NCBI RefSeq assembly: GCF_047495875.1
Contig: NC_092460.1
Location: 39,970,073 to 40,034,072 of the forward strand
Length of the DNA stretch: 64,000 bases
Direction of reading: 5' to 3'
Source: Pithys albifrons albifrons
Lineage: Eukaryota; Chordata; Aves; Passeriformes; Thamnophilidae
Part shown: positions 25,181 to 37,765 of the stretch, piece by piece
Layout of the letters: each line of letters starts with the position of its first letter
How positions within the stretch are numbered: the stretch's first letter is position 1
Translations under genes and position numbers: made by a program
The notes under the pieces: generated by a model
Database searches by the model: none
What the model was told of the DNA's origin: nothing
Seen by the model: the letters and a program-made list of their open reading frames with translations, nothing else

Positions 25181-27274
25181 GTAAATAATTTCACAAAATA
25201 CCCTCCATGTGGAACACCCCCCATCCCAGTTTCTCCAAGGAACCTGTGGAAATTTACAGCTGAGCTGAGATTTCTGGTTTTGTAGATAATTGTATCATGT
25301 ATTGAATAACTATGATAGATAGGTATAGTCTCCACATACAGCTGTTCTGTTTGTTGTGCTTTGGGTTTGTTTTTTTTAATTTTCTTTTCTCTCTGCTTTC
25401 TTTTTTTAAGTTGGATTGTCAAAAGGTGGGAAAGCTTCTGATTACTCATGTTGATAGAGCTGATGTCTGGTGTGGGATGAAGAGGGAGAGAGGAATGTCA
25501 TTCTCTGCTCTCTGATGATTTACTTTTTGTATCTGGGACTAAAGCCAGTATTTCTTTTCTCCTATTATATTTCATCTCTAGGACTGAATCCAGAAGTAAC
25601 AGCCTTCCCATTAGTGTGATTTGTCATTGGTTTGTTTTCATTTCAAGGGCTCCTCAGCACAGCCAGCAGCAACCCAGTAGATATTTTTCTGCTGGATGCA
25701 AATCCAGGTGTGTTCTTATCTTCTTAGAACTCCATACTTTAAAGTGCATGGAAAATATTCCCCAGAAATAGTTTGAATTGTGTTTTCCCAGTTATAATAA
25801 TGTAACTTGCTTTCTCTTATCACAGTGAGACTAGTACCAGTGTTGAATCAGTACCCCAAAGAAATCCAGGGAAATAAATTTAAAAGTTCAAAGGCATTTT
25901 TATCTTAATACACCAGCATGTGATCTGGGATTATAGTAAATATAGTCATGCTTGAGAGCAGCCTCACCCTGACACATCTTGAGCTGGAAAACTTAGTATT
26001 GCATATATAGAGTAAAGTCTTTGCCCAAAATCAATTTTAATAAACCTTAGATTTAATCTGGCCTTTGGTGTACTCGGTCTTGTGATGTTGCAGGGGCTTG
26101 TGCCTGCCCGAAAGGATGTTTTCCTTGTAGCTGAAGATCTGCCAAGATATAAACCACAGCAAGACTGGTTCTATAGCAGCAGAAGTTGCAGAAGAGTAAT
26201 AATACACATGCTGAAGAGTAGGGAAAGTCATGACCTCTGACAGGTGAAAGCTGTCAGAACGTAATTCCTCTGTGGAACACGACATGTTTGCATTTTGGAG
26301 GATACACACATATCCCTCCCTGCCCTCTTCCTCCTCCCTTTGCCAGTGAACACAGCTGGGCTCAGCTCCTGGGGCTGGACTCGCCACAGCACTGACCAGG
26401 CTGCCTCCTGCTCTGTCTTCAGCTCTACTGGGCTAGAAATGGTTTATTCTGAAGGCCAGGAACAATTGCTAGGCAGCCTCTATTACAACAGCAAGAGAAG
26501 TTTAGATTTATTTCTGCTTCCTATTGAGCAGGATGGATTTAAAGAATCCACTTCCTCACAAAGCAGTCTTTAACTCTGCATTTCTCGCTTCTCAGCAGTT
26601 TGCATTTATTGTGCCTTATCTGTTAGTCTCTGGATTCTGGAGATTTCTCTAGCACTGAGAAAAAGTTACTGCTGCACATCCTTACTTCAGTGAACAAGGA
26701 TTTTAAAAAAATTACTCTTTTGTATAGATATGTGTGATTTTTTTAAAAAAGTAATTTTTTGGGATGCTTGTTTAGCCCTGGATGAATATTTTGAGTCTTT
26801 GGCTTCTTGGTAGGGACTGGGAATAGGAGCGCCTTGTTCTTTTCCCATTTCTTCATCTTCTACACTTCCTATTCTTGACTAGAGCAACACTGTTTGTTGT
26901 TTTCCACATGAGGCATCCTAGGATGTGTAAATGGCTTAAAATAGTCAGAGGGAAATTTGAAAGGATCAGGGGGACTTACTGACCTGGTGCATGAGGTTGC
27001 GAAGGACTCCTAGAAAATAGGGTTGAGGACCAAAGTGTTCTCTCTGTGGGGCGGTAGCTAATGAACTGTGGCATTGGTTGTGACACAAATATGCAAAATG
27101 ACCTCTGTAAATAACTGGTGTGGGTTTGGTAGGCCTATGTCTGATGGGCTTTGAACTTGGATGGTATGTTGAAAAGGCACTGGAAGGCAGCATGATCCTC
27201 TGATGCTTAGAATCTTCTCTAGCCTTGGCTGAAATAGTTTCAGCCTTCATTACAGAAGGGTGTGAAGCTGGATT

Positions 27275-27947
27275 TGATGCTATTGTGTCGGAGGAGACCC
27301 AGGGTTTATACAGTGGCAAAAATACTACAAGAGATGGATAGACGAGGACGCCGAAGTCCAGGAACCCGGCTCCCCGAATACGGAAGCTCTGCGAGAGATT
27401 TATAAGGACTCTAATGTTCACACCCTATATTGATGCTTCCCCAGTTTGAATGTTATACACCCCAAAATGTCTACCCTAGTCACTTTCCCTTAGTCGTTCC
27501 TTATCCAAGTTTCCTCTTCCCACAAAACCCTCCGGGTCGCAGCCCCCTGTCCTGGCCCGACCCTGCCATGGGGGTGGTTGCCGGCGCGGCCACCCACGAG
27601 GCGCCGCTGGAGCCCGGGCGGGGGCTGTCCCTGCCTCGGAGTGCCGGAAACCCTTCGGTAGACTTTCCCCGTCCATCTCATTCTCCCATTGGTCCTTTTG
27701 CCGCTCCTCCCCTCCCTCCTTCCCTTCGTTCGCATGTACCCAATGAACTGTGTTAGTCCGCCCCGTCTCCGCCCCTCTTCCCCGCCTACATCCGGGGAAT
27801 TCCCATGCTCTCCTCAAACGCTAGCGCGCAGCAATAAACTTGGCTTTTCCTCGTGAACTCCTGGCAAGTGCGGGCTTGTTCCATTCGGGGCGGTCGCCGG
27901 GCCGGAGGCGGGAGGAGCCGACCTCGCTTCTAAGGGGCCTGATGCTA
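27275..27947 (+). mobile_element. CpG-rich insertion flanked by 8-bp direct repeat; probable solo LTR
   Basis: A sharply bounded CpG-rich block (about 27283-27939, 657 bp) lies inside CpG-poor spacer. The octamer TGATGCTA occurs exactly at both borders (27275-27282 and 27940-27947), as expected of a target-site duplication. The 5' end can be read as TGTGTCGG, an LTR-like TG start at 27284. An AATAAA signal at 27833-27838 lies about 100 bases before the 3' border, where an LTR would place its R/U5 part. ATTGG/CCAAT boxes occur near 27690 and 27740. Points against an intact LTR: the 3' end reads GGGGCC rather than ending in CA, and an 8-bp duplication is longer than the 4-6 bp usual for retroviral integrases. 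No internal viral genes are seen. An alternative is a CpG-island promoter of an unannotated transcript. Confidence 0.55.
27833..27838 (+). promoter_or_regulatory. AATAAA polyadenylation-type hexamer in the CpG-rich insertion
   Basis: This perfect AATAAA sits in otherwise G+C-rich sequence, about 100 bases from the 3' border of the insertion. In a solo LTR this is where the R-region poly(A) signal would be. Confidence 0.5.
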
Positions 27948-30649
27948 GGGAGCCCTGCTTGCTGCTTTCCTAGCCTTGCTCCTGGAAGCAGAATCCTTTC
28001 CACTGTATCAGTGGCTATTTACAATCCGCTGTTACTATTGCACTGTATTTTTACCCCTTTCAGTGTATAAAGCTTTGTCTAGACTAGGATTTATGTCAGT
28101 TGAGTGATTAGCTCCTTGTGGCTGTAAACTCTAGCCTAGGTATGAATGTGTCTTTTATAACTTGGGAAGGCTTTGCCTTCCTGCCATTCCATGGGATTGA
28201 ACTCAACAAGTTCAGTGCATGTGGTAGAGCTCAGTTTTGACTTTTTTTTTTGTTCTGTGTTTTGTTTTGGTTTTTTTTGCCTCCTGGTAGTGTGGTGCTG
28301 CTGCTGTTTGTAACAGAGTTGTGGACCCAGTCCCCACTTTAAGTGCTGCACAAACTGAAAATAGGAAGAGGTGCCATCTCCAAATAGTTTGCAGTGTATG
28401 TAAAAGATGAGACACAAGTTACATGTAGACAGAAGAAGCACAGTAAGTAGTGAACCAATATTGGCAGTTCCTGCAGTCAAGCCACCATCAAGGTCCTATT
28501 TTGCTCTTTATGGGCACTGATAAGGTGGTTGGTCTGGGCAGGTCTGCCATCACACTTTCATCTCTCTCAGATTAAATGATGTGAATAGTATTTGCATTCT
28601 TTCATGCCACTGAACTGCTCAGCTCCTGTACTGTTCAGCAGCAACCAGGTAAAAGCAGACAGAGAACTGTTCAGAGCATTATTCTATCCAGAACATCCAT
28701 GTAGGATTTATCTTCCTGCCTAGTCGAGTGGCATTTCTGGGTAAGTTCACAAGCCTTCCTTTGTCCCCACTAAAAAGTCCTTCAAACAGCCTCCTTGTTC
28801 TCCTGGTGCACTACTTGTTAAAAAAATTAATTGATGAGAAGGGGCACTGTGGTACTGTTTGACAGGAGCTGTGGCTCCTGAGTTTTCAGCACAGCTGCTC
28901 AGAGGCTTTTTGTAGCATCATCAATGGAAAGTTCCTGATCATCAGAAGATACGATGTGCCTGTGTCACCTTTGGTTCAGGTATCAGTCTGCCCCCTTGCC
29001 CAATTTCCTTTTTCTCCCGCACACAGCTTCATTAGGCTCTTGGGGAGTGAGTGATCTAATATATGTAGAAAGCCTCCCAAACCAGGATGAAAAATTTTCT
29101 AAATGGCAAATATGTTGTTGTTTCCCAGTTAGCTCAGTTATCACCAGATTGTGGACTTTTACAGGTCTAACACGACTTTCCAGATTTTGAGCTTCTGTGC
29201 TGTCCTTTTCACCAGGAGGCAGGACAGGAGCTCTGTAAATCCCATGCCAGATTTTCCAGATGGAGCACTAAAGAATATCTCTATACATATATAAATAAGT
29301 TTGGGAACTGTAGCAGAATTAAATATCCTTCCTTTTTTTATGAACTACAGTCAAAAGCATTGTCTGGTTTGTAGTTGAGGCAATTGCTGAGTGGGTGCTT
29401 CAGTTTTTCTTTTGCCTGGGACTATATTCCCCACCCTTCCAAGGCTGCTGATATTCATTAAACACATAAAAACATGACTTGATCAAAAGTGGCCAAAGAA
29501 TTAAATATGTGTTAAGATATGTATATATATAAAGTTTAAACTAGGCTGAAAACCAGGTTTAAAGTAGAGCTCTTTAGGAATTTTGGCTTTTGCTTTCCAG
29601 TGCTGTTAGTGCCCGGCCCTCAGCTAGAAGCCAAGAAATTTGGAAGAGAATGGGCAGGAGCTGAGCATGAACTTGAGTTCAGTGCCCCAGAACCACCAGT
29701 TCAGGAGAGAGCCCTTCCATAGCTTCAAGGAACACAGAGCTTTGAACATAATAACTTGTCATAGGAGTTATTTTCTGGTGTTTAGCATATATAGCAGCTG
29801 GATGTTTTAAAATCTCCGGTGGGATTAAATCTGTGGTCTAGCACATATTTGTAATTTTGTAGTTACTAATGTTAGTCTGATTCTTGCTAGTGGTAGTTAC
29901 TGGAAACTCAGGCTTCAGTGCTTCCCAGCTTTTCTTTGAGGAATGCTTTCTTTGATTTGGCTTCTCTAAACAGGCCTTTTTGCTCTAACTCGAGTTATAC
30001 ATTTTAAACTGTGAAGCTACAAATAGCTAAAAAGTAGTGTTAAAATATTTAAAGCTTAATTTACTTGTAAAGCCAGTAAATTGCCTAACCATGCTAGGGT
30101 CAACTCAATGGTACGTAACATTTTTTCAGCATAACTTCCTTACTCAAGTGTTCCTTCTGTGGTCTTTCTACTGATGCTTTGGTTTGGACAGAGTTTTTTA
30201 TCTGTGTTTGTGTAACAACATAGTGGGATACTGGTCTGTGACTGCTTCTGAAGATGCTTCTAGAGGTCTAATATGAAAGTATTTTTCTTTCCTCTTTAAA
30301 AGAGGATAAAACACATACTGCAGGCTGTGTTTTCAATTTTTACAAATATGTCATGGGCTCAATGCTTTTGAGTCTGGAAGAAAATTAGTATGTGTTTATG
30401 AGAATTATGTTTTATGTTGTCTTTTAATGAACAAGATGAGACTGTGCTCCTGGTTTAGAACATGGTGTTTTAAATAATTTAAAGGTGTTTTACTTTGGTT
30501 TTTTTCAAAGGAATACCTATGCTATAATATGTTTAATAATAGATATAAAATATTTTCAGTTTTTTTCTTACAGAGAAGTTATTCTATTTTTGCCACTGTC
30601 CTGCATAGAGAAACTGATGGTTCTGCACATTAAAGAAGTAGTTTGTTTA
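27948..30649. other. Intergenic spacer, third part
   Basis: Unique sequence without recognised genes. A T/G-rich low-complexity tract lies at 28241-28281. Nothing else identifiable. Confidence 0.7.
28241..28281. repeat. T/G-rich low-complexity tract
   Basis: T-runs interrupted by single G or C residues. Similar in kind to the tracts at 38537-38620 and 61347-61414. Confidence 0.85.
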
Positions 30650-30888
30650 CAGAATCACAGAATAGTTCAGGTTGGAAGGGATCTCTGGAGATCATCCAGT
30701 GCAATCTCCTGCCAGGGCAGGGTTACCTGGAACAGGTGACACAGGGATGCATCCAGGTGAGTTTGGAATGTCTCCAGAGAGGGAGACTCCATGACATCCC
30801 TGGGCAGCTGTTTCAGTGCTCTGCCACCCTCCATGGAAAGAAGTTCTTCCTCATGTTGAGGTGGAACTTCTTGTGTTTTAGTTTATAG
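30650..30888 (-). mobile_element. CR1 LINE fragment
   Basis: Minus-strand CR1 3' end opening with AGAATCACAGAATAGTTCAG, then GTTGGAAGGGATCTCTGGAG and AAGTTCTTCCTCATGTTGAG. It is about 240 bp long, 5' truncated, and nearly collinear with the copy at 13508-13943. Confidence 0.92.
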
Positions 30889-32154
30889 TTTAAAGTTTTA
30901 ATTAAACTTGTGGATGGTCATTAATTGCAAGTGAGGAAAAAAGCTTCCTGGAATCAGCCTTGTCACTTCTGCCATCACTGTCATTGCTATGAAATTGTCT
31001 TTATGCAACTAGTGTGGCACCTGCAATGTCAGTACCTACTGTGCATCTCTACCTCCTGTCCCCTGAGAGTCTGGGAGTGAGGACGTGACCTGGAATGTGT
31101 TTCCTAAAATCAGGGGAACAAGGAGAGAGAAACAAGGAGAGTAATATGTGGATGATAAATGAATGCATGTCACAGCATGTTAATTAAAAGTCTGTTTTAC
31201 AGTAAAATTGACTTAACTTTTGGAAACCTTTGGCATTTATTTTCTAGTTGAAATTTGAGGGAAGATAATTTCGTGTCCTGTGTTGAAAAGTGAAAAGGGA
31301 AAGAGCAAGAAAGACATTGCAACCACCGTGGTAATGCACCTGAACACTAGGTCTGAAAGGTGAGTGCGCTCTCCTCTCAGCCCACTGCCTTCAAATTAAA
31401 CCTGACTTTTGCCAGTCTCACATATGCTATAAAATTTCCCTTAATCTTCCTGAGATCCTGTCCGTCCTTGCCTGAATCTTGCCTTCCCTGAAGCATGTCG
31501 GACTGCTGGGTTCAGTAGCTCTGTTGTTTATGTGTATTGGGGCCTGAGGACTTCCAGAAATGCTTCTATGCATATGAAACAGGAGAAGGATGTGAACAAA
31601 AGTAAAAAGCAAATAAACAAGAAATGCGGGTATATCCATGCTTGCAAATATCCTCAGGTGCATTTCCTTCTAAATACCATGCATTTTTCTGCTAAGGAAG
31701 AGAAGGAAAAAAAGAATAGAGTCTGGTTATTTTTTAACTGTTTTGTGTTCTGAACGACTTATGACCAAGATTTTGTTAAGCAATCAAACATACAAGCAAG
31801 ATACTGTGTTTTTATATTTCTGAAGATAAAACCTTTGGATATGGACTCATATAATAGTGAGCCCCAGGCAGCTGTCAACTTTGAGGCTGTTCAAAAACTA
31901 AAGTGTTATTAGAATGCAGTTTTGTATGGTACTTGCCCCACTCCAAATAGAAAACGATTGGACTACTTGATCTGTATTTTATTTGGATCAGGTCAAACTT
32001 GGAGGGTATTTTTAATTTTTGATGCAATTTCTATAAAACTGCATGGTTTCAAGAACAGTGCAGGAGGAGACACACACACACACACACACGTACTCTCCAT
32101 CACCTTCAGTGTGATGTGATGGGTGAGTAACTGGCTCATGGGTTGAATATAGTT
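30889..32154. other. Intergenic spacer, fourth part
   Basis: No recognised gene or transposon. A (CA)n microsatellite at 32070-32089 lies near its right edge, shortly before a longer CR1 copy. Confidence 0.7.
32070..32089. repeat. (AC)10 microsatellite
   Basis: Ten uninterrupted AC units. Confidence 0.95.
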
Positions 32155-33134
32155 ACAGTGACTGGGGTTCCAACAAAGTGGTGAGTGGTCACCAGTGCGT
32201 TCCACAAGGCTCCACCTTCAGGACCAGTTCTCTCTAACATCTTCATTAATGACTTAGAGGACTTGAAGAAATAAGTAAGTTTGCTGATAACACTGAACTG
32301 AGAGGAGCTGTTGACTCTCTTGAAGGCAGGGAGGCCCTACAGAGAGACCTTGACAAATGAGGGGTCTGGGAATCACCAACCATATGAAGTTCAACAAAGG
32401 AGGAAATGCTGGTTTCTGCATCTGGGATGGGGCAACCCTGGATGTATGGACAGACTGAGAATGAGATGCTGGAAAGCAGTGCCAGGAAAAGGCCCTGGGG
32501 GTCCTGGTCCATGGCCAGTTGGCCACGAGTCAGCAGTGCCCTGGAGCCAGAAGGGACATCTGTGTCCTGGGGCATCAGGCACAGCATCACCAGCCGGGAG
32601 AGGGAGGGAATCGTCCTGCTCTGCTCTGCACTGGGGTGGCCTCACCTACAATAGTGGGCAGTTTGGGGTGACACACCGTAAGAAAGGTATAAAGCTATTA
32701 GAGGGTGTCCAAAGGAGGCTACAAAGATGGTGAAGGGTCTGGAGGGGAAGCATACAAGAAGCAGTTGAAGGCACTTGGTCTGTTCAGCTGGAGGAGACTG
32801 AGGTCAGACCTGATTGAGATCTGCAGCTTCCTCGGGAGGGGCAGAGGAGAGGCAGGCACTGATCTCTGCTCTACAGGGACCAGGGACAGAGCCAAGGCAA
32901 TGGCCTGAAATTGTGTCAGGAGACGTTTAGATTAGGTATTGGAAAAAGATTCTTTACCTCGAAGGTGGTTGGGCACTGGAACAGGCTTCCCAGAGCAGTG
33001 GGCACAGCCCCAAGCCTGACAGAGCTCTCAGGCACATGGTGGGAATCTTGGGGCTGTTCTTGGTCAGGAGTTGGACTCCATGATTGTTGTGGGTCCCGTT
33101 CACCTCAGGAGAGTCTATGATTCTGTGATTCTAA
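32155..33134 (+). mobile_element. CR1 LINE fragment, about 1 kb, decayed
   Basis: Plus-strand CR1. It starts within the reverse-transcriptase region: CTCTAACATCTTCATTAATG corresponds to the FNIFIND-type stretch. It continues through the downstream ORF2 C-terminal part (GGGCACTGGAACAGGCTTCC) and ends with a TCTATGATTCTGTGATTCTA tail. Several stops and frameshifts break the frame, so this is an old, dead copy. Confidence 0.92.
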
Positions 33135-36100
33135 TCCCTTTATCCACACTGTCAACTTGCTTGATGATATTTTGGAATCTTGCAGTATTTGGACAGTGTT
33201 ATCTGAATGCTAAATGTGGGGATTAGGAGTTCTTGTGAATATCTCAGCTTTGTTTTTCATCCTGAAGTGTGTTTCAGAAACACATTCTTCATGTTTCTGA
33301 ATAAAATCTTATAAATGCTAATCTTGGAGGTTAGAAAAAAAAAAGGCATATGAGAGAAGCAGTTAATAGTCTAAAATTTCACAGTTCTTGTACTGTGATT
33401 GTTGGCTTGTGTCGTGATTATTGTCTTGTGATTTTAGGGTATGTACTCTATCCCAGTATGTGAAGAAAGAAACCAGAGACCAGAGGAAAAGCTTAGTTTT
33501 TTGTATTTTTTCCCATCCTTTGTGCTTATATTATATGACTATAGGAAAAAAAGGGTGATGTTGGGGAATGGGCATAAGACACAGATTTGTTGATCACATA
33601 ATGGTGCTAATTGTTCTCAAGGAGCAGTGAATGTTTCTGCGACTTAATTGTCCTCCACAATGAGTAACATGCTCTGTCTTGTACTGGGGTAAATCAGCAT
33701 TTCAGAAAGAGAAGCTTGTGATTTTTGTCCTAACGATCTGCTTATTATTAGAGTTGTTTTTTTGCTTGGCATTATAAAAATAAGTTAAATAAAAGTCACA
33801 TCTTTTTCAAAAGGGATTAAGAAAATGGAATAAACATTTAAGGTAAAATCTTGGCTCTGCTTGTAAAGTAATGAACTTCTCTAGGCCAAAATTTCAATCC
33901 TGGGTACTCCTATTCTTCAATGGGAAGTGGCATCTCTTAGCAATTCAGTTCAATTCATAGCACTATTCCCAATCTTTTACAACTGTTTCATGTACAGAAA
34001 TTTCCTGACACAAGAAAGGGTATAGTAGCCTTTAGTCAAAGAAATTTTGTTCTTTGTAGTCCATATTCAAAAGATAGTTAGATCAGCAAGCCTGAAAGCA
34101 TATATAAATATTTTATTAAGTGAATGCCAACATGAAGATAGTGCTTGAATCTCTGGTAGATATGTGAAAGCTGAAGTCCCAGCCAACTTGAAAATAATGG
34201 AAGAAATACTTAAATGGATAAGATGTCTCTTGCTGATTGGTACTCCTGGTCAGCTGTACTTTGACAGCACAAATATAACCTGTCAAAACAGCTTGTTCTG
34301 AATATAAAGAATTTTAATTAGGAAGTGATGTGATGATTTTTTCATTACTTATGAGGGCAGCAAACATTTAAGAGTCTTGCTAAACATCATTGTACTTTAA
34401 ATGAACAAGGCCAAATAATTTATACTTAATAATGTGAAGGGATCTGGAGTATTTACATTATGCCACTTGAACTTTTTATGAGTTTTGGTGGGTTTAGGAA
34501 AAACAGATCATATATAACAAACCTTACAAATCTCTAGTGAGATCCCAACTTTGGCAAATTGTATTAATCAAACATAGTTAGGCATCTTTAAGATTTGCCA
34601 TAACGTCATTTGTGTGACTGGAAAACTCACCAGCAACTGAGTGCTCATCACATTAATTATATGTTGCTGAATGGTTTTTGCCCTTCTGAGGTGGTTTGCT
34701 TTGGTAGAGTGTGGTGGGATCTATCTTTGCCTTATTCTGTTTAAACCGGTGTGTTGGTAGAAGGTGCTGGGGAAAGGAGGGAGGGATATGGGCAATGTTA
34801 CATTCTAGGAGCAGCATCTGATACTTAAACCTGGCTCTAGTTCTGGTTTCTGGAGAGAGTTAGAGATGAGTCATGAAGACCACTAAAAATGGGAAAAAAA
34901 TGTGCTTTAGGGTGATAACCTGGGCGCTCAATTGATTAACTTAATAAGTGTATGGTGGAGAATTGTCTTGAACTCACTGTTCAGGCATGTATGTGGAGAA
35001 AGCATGGTAATAGATGTTTCGTAAATTTTCATTACTGTCCTGTCTGGACACTGCACCTGGGCCAGCAGAAACCCAAGTTATAAGTGTGTATTTTTAATGT
35101 GATTTAGCATTAATTGCAGGAAGAGTTTAACAGTTGTGTTGAAATGTTAAATTAACCGAGATGCTATTCCAGTTTGGGAAATAATTAATTTGGGACAAAC
35201 CTATAGGTGTCAGCCTTGGACACAGAAGCTCCAGCTGGCTCTGGATGCTGAGTTGGGCAGTGGAGAAATGTTTCTTGTGACCCTGAATGGAAACCTGTGC
35301 TCTTGCAGGAGCACCTCAGGAAGTCTGTCATTAATAAATTTCATAATTAGTAACTCTCTAAGGACCTTAGACCAGCCGTGTGCGTGGAACAGAAGATGTT
35401 AATTAATTTATCCTTCCTTCCACACTTGTGATGCAAATACACAAAGTATTGTTTCTGTCTTATTACAAAAGGGGAGAGGGATGAAATTGCTTCCAAAGCA
35501 TCGGCACAGAGTCTGTGTTTGCTCCCTGTGATGGCAAGGCCTCACTCTGCAAATAGAACCACTCATTACTTAATTCTCATGTGGAAAATTCTGGCTCTTG
35601 TTTCAGTTGCCGTAACTGCTGAAATATGTGGATTTATACTGAAGGGCAATTGTGTTTTAGGAGCAAAATCACAAATACTTACAAGATATGTGGTACAAAA
35701 TCAATACATTTTTATTATTATATTCTATATTATATATTATCTATAATATTATATGTTATTATTTAATATTATATGTTATTATTTATTATTTTTATTTTTA
35801 AGAACACACACACGAGAGAAGGCTTTCCTCCTCTATTATTTTTTCATCTGTATACCCACACGAAGAGGCTATTTCCTGTCTTTTGGTTGTTCCTGTTTGC
35901 TTCTCCTTTCTCAGTATATTAATATTTTCCTGTCAGCACCAATGTAATTAGTGGATATGTGCGAGTGGGTGTATAAATTAGTGTCTATTTGCACATGCAT
36001 CCGTTCATGGTGCTTGATCAAACCTCAGACGTTCCAGTTAAAAGACCAACTGAGGACATCTTTTATTTAATGAGATTTGGAGATATTGGTGTGTATCTGA

Positions 36101-37701
36101 GAGTGATTGCATCATTGAGTAATTAATTGTTCTACTGTATATATAGTGTCACAAGGAGAATTGTTACTTCAACTGTTTTACAGACCTGCAACCTGGAAGT
36201 GTTAGCTGGTTGTTATTTTCTTGGTTTCAGCTAAAGACATTTTAGCAGACATACATTTGAACAAATTTAATCCTGGAATTAACTGCTTTTAAAGCATAGA
36301 GGTTGAAAAGAGGCATGGCATCATGCTGCACAGTTCAGGGTCTCCTTTTCTCATAATAATGGAAAAACTTCCTTGCAGTGTATGCATTTTTTTCCTTGCC
36401 TTCAGCAGCCTGATGATGATAATGTATTGGTTGGCTAGTTAGTGTCTGATGTCAGTGCTGATGATATGATAAGGATGCTCAAGTCTTTGCTCTATCTGGA
36501 ACAGGATACATGGATAGAAAACATCCCACAGGACAATTGTGGACTTGGTAAAGTGAATACCATGTATGTGTTGGGTGCCCTGCTTAGAAAATCTTACTCC
36601 TGTAAATACCCTGTGTAAACCAGTAAGACTAGTTTTGACTAGCTGGGAGGAAAAATAGGAAAACTACAGTTCCAGGGGAGGGAGGAAATCGTTGAATTGG
36701 CCTTGTCTGACTGTATGCAGAGAATTTCAAGCCAGGGGTGGAGATTTAAGACATTAATAAAGAAAAGAGAGAGGGCAGTGAGCAACTGCTTCCAAGCTCT
36801 TGGAGGAGGAGGAGACTGAAAAGGGGCGATCCCCTCCCAAGCTGTGCTGTTCTGCCATAGGAGCGCACCCTTCCTGAGAATGCTGGGGATTTGTTTGGTG
36901 TCCAGAAGGTACAGTTAGGCATATCAAGGTGATACTTAACTTACCGAAGGGATAAATCGTCCCCAGACCAGGAGAAAAATAATTCCTACCGCGACTTTCC
37001 ATTCAGTTTCTGGTAACTCTTTGTAAAGTAATGCGAATTTATGGCTCTTTAGCAATCACAAACTAGAGCTGTGACAATGATTTCAGCAGAGCAGCACCAG
37101 CTAAAGATCTCTTCCTATTATCATTCTTACTCCCTGTAGGTTTTGTGGGATCATCCTACGGGAGGAAGGGTGTTTTGCTCTGGCTCTGTGCAGCAGATCG
37201 CAGGGATTGCAGGATGCGCATTTCCGTGCGAAGCCACTACCTGGCAGGTTTGTAGCTACTCTGCAGAGAAGCACCAAAGTGCTTTGCTGCAACCTGAGGT
37301 CCTTTTGACTCGCATGACTCAATATATAACCCTGGGAAAGGCTGTGAAATTGGAAATCCCAGGAGTTTTCCACCGGGGAAGGAGTTAAACCGGTCATAAG
37401 AAGTATTATCTTGAATAATGCCCTTCCCTGCCCAGCTAGGACTGAGAGCGCTTCAGTGTTTGTTTTGCCTTGTGGAAGGATGTCCGGAGGCTGAGGGCTT
37501 TCAAATGCAAAATGTGAGTGATTGGTGCCTCCCATCCTCTCTGAGGGGTATCTTTCTTTAAACTATCTATGGTTTACTCTGCCAGGAAAAGGAACTGAGC
37601 ACGGGGTGACCCCCAAAATGCACTTTCGCCCCGCAGTTCACACGGGACTAGAGCCAGTGGCACTGTTTGCTTTTCCAGACAGAATTTCTGGGCATTTCCT
37701 A
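33135..37701. other. Intergenic spacer, fifth part
   Basis: AT-rich unique sequence without recognised genes. It includes an extremely AT-rich tract at 35700-35801. Confidence 0.7.
35700..35801. repeat. AT-rich tract containing a perfect 20-bp tandem duplication
   Basis: About 100 bases almost entirely A and T. Within it a 20-bp unit (AATATTATATGTTATTATTT) occurs twice in tandem, 35745-35764 and 35765-35784. Confidence 0.9.
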
Positions 37702-37765
37702 GTCATAGAACCCTTCCTAGGCTGGAAGGGATCTTAAAGATCATCTAGTTCCAACCCCCCTGCCG
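37702..37765 (-). mobile_element. CR1 LINE remnant, about 60 bp
   Basis: The stretch CATAGAACCCTTCCTAGGCT followed by GGAAGGGATCTTAAAGATCA and CTAGTTCCAACCCCC is the reverse complement of a CR1 3' terminus. Only this end remains. Confidence 0.85.

Larger units (their letters stand above)
17896..27274. other. Intergenic spacer, second part
   Basis: Unique AT-rich sequence with no identifiable exons or RNA genes. It contains one small CR1 remnant (19211-19335), a 23-bp tandem duplication (20718-20763) and a dinucleotide tract (25131-25180). A minus-strand 151-codon open frame at 26966-27421 runs into the CpG-rich insertion and is not recognised. Confidence 0.7.

Noticed and set aside
26966..27421. 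151-codon minus-strand open frame beside the CpG-rich insertion
   Set aside because: No recognisable family. It spans the apparent insertion border near 27283, so its two halves have different origins and it is very unlikely to be one gene.
27430..27817. Proline- and arginine-rich open frames in the CpG-rich insertion
   Set aside because: G+C-rich sequence has few stop codons; the composition explains the open frames on both strands.
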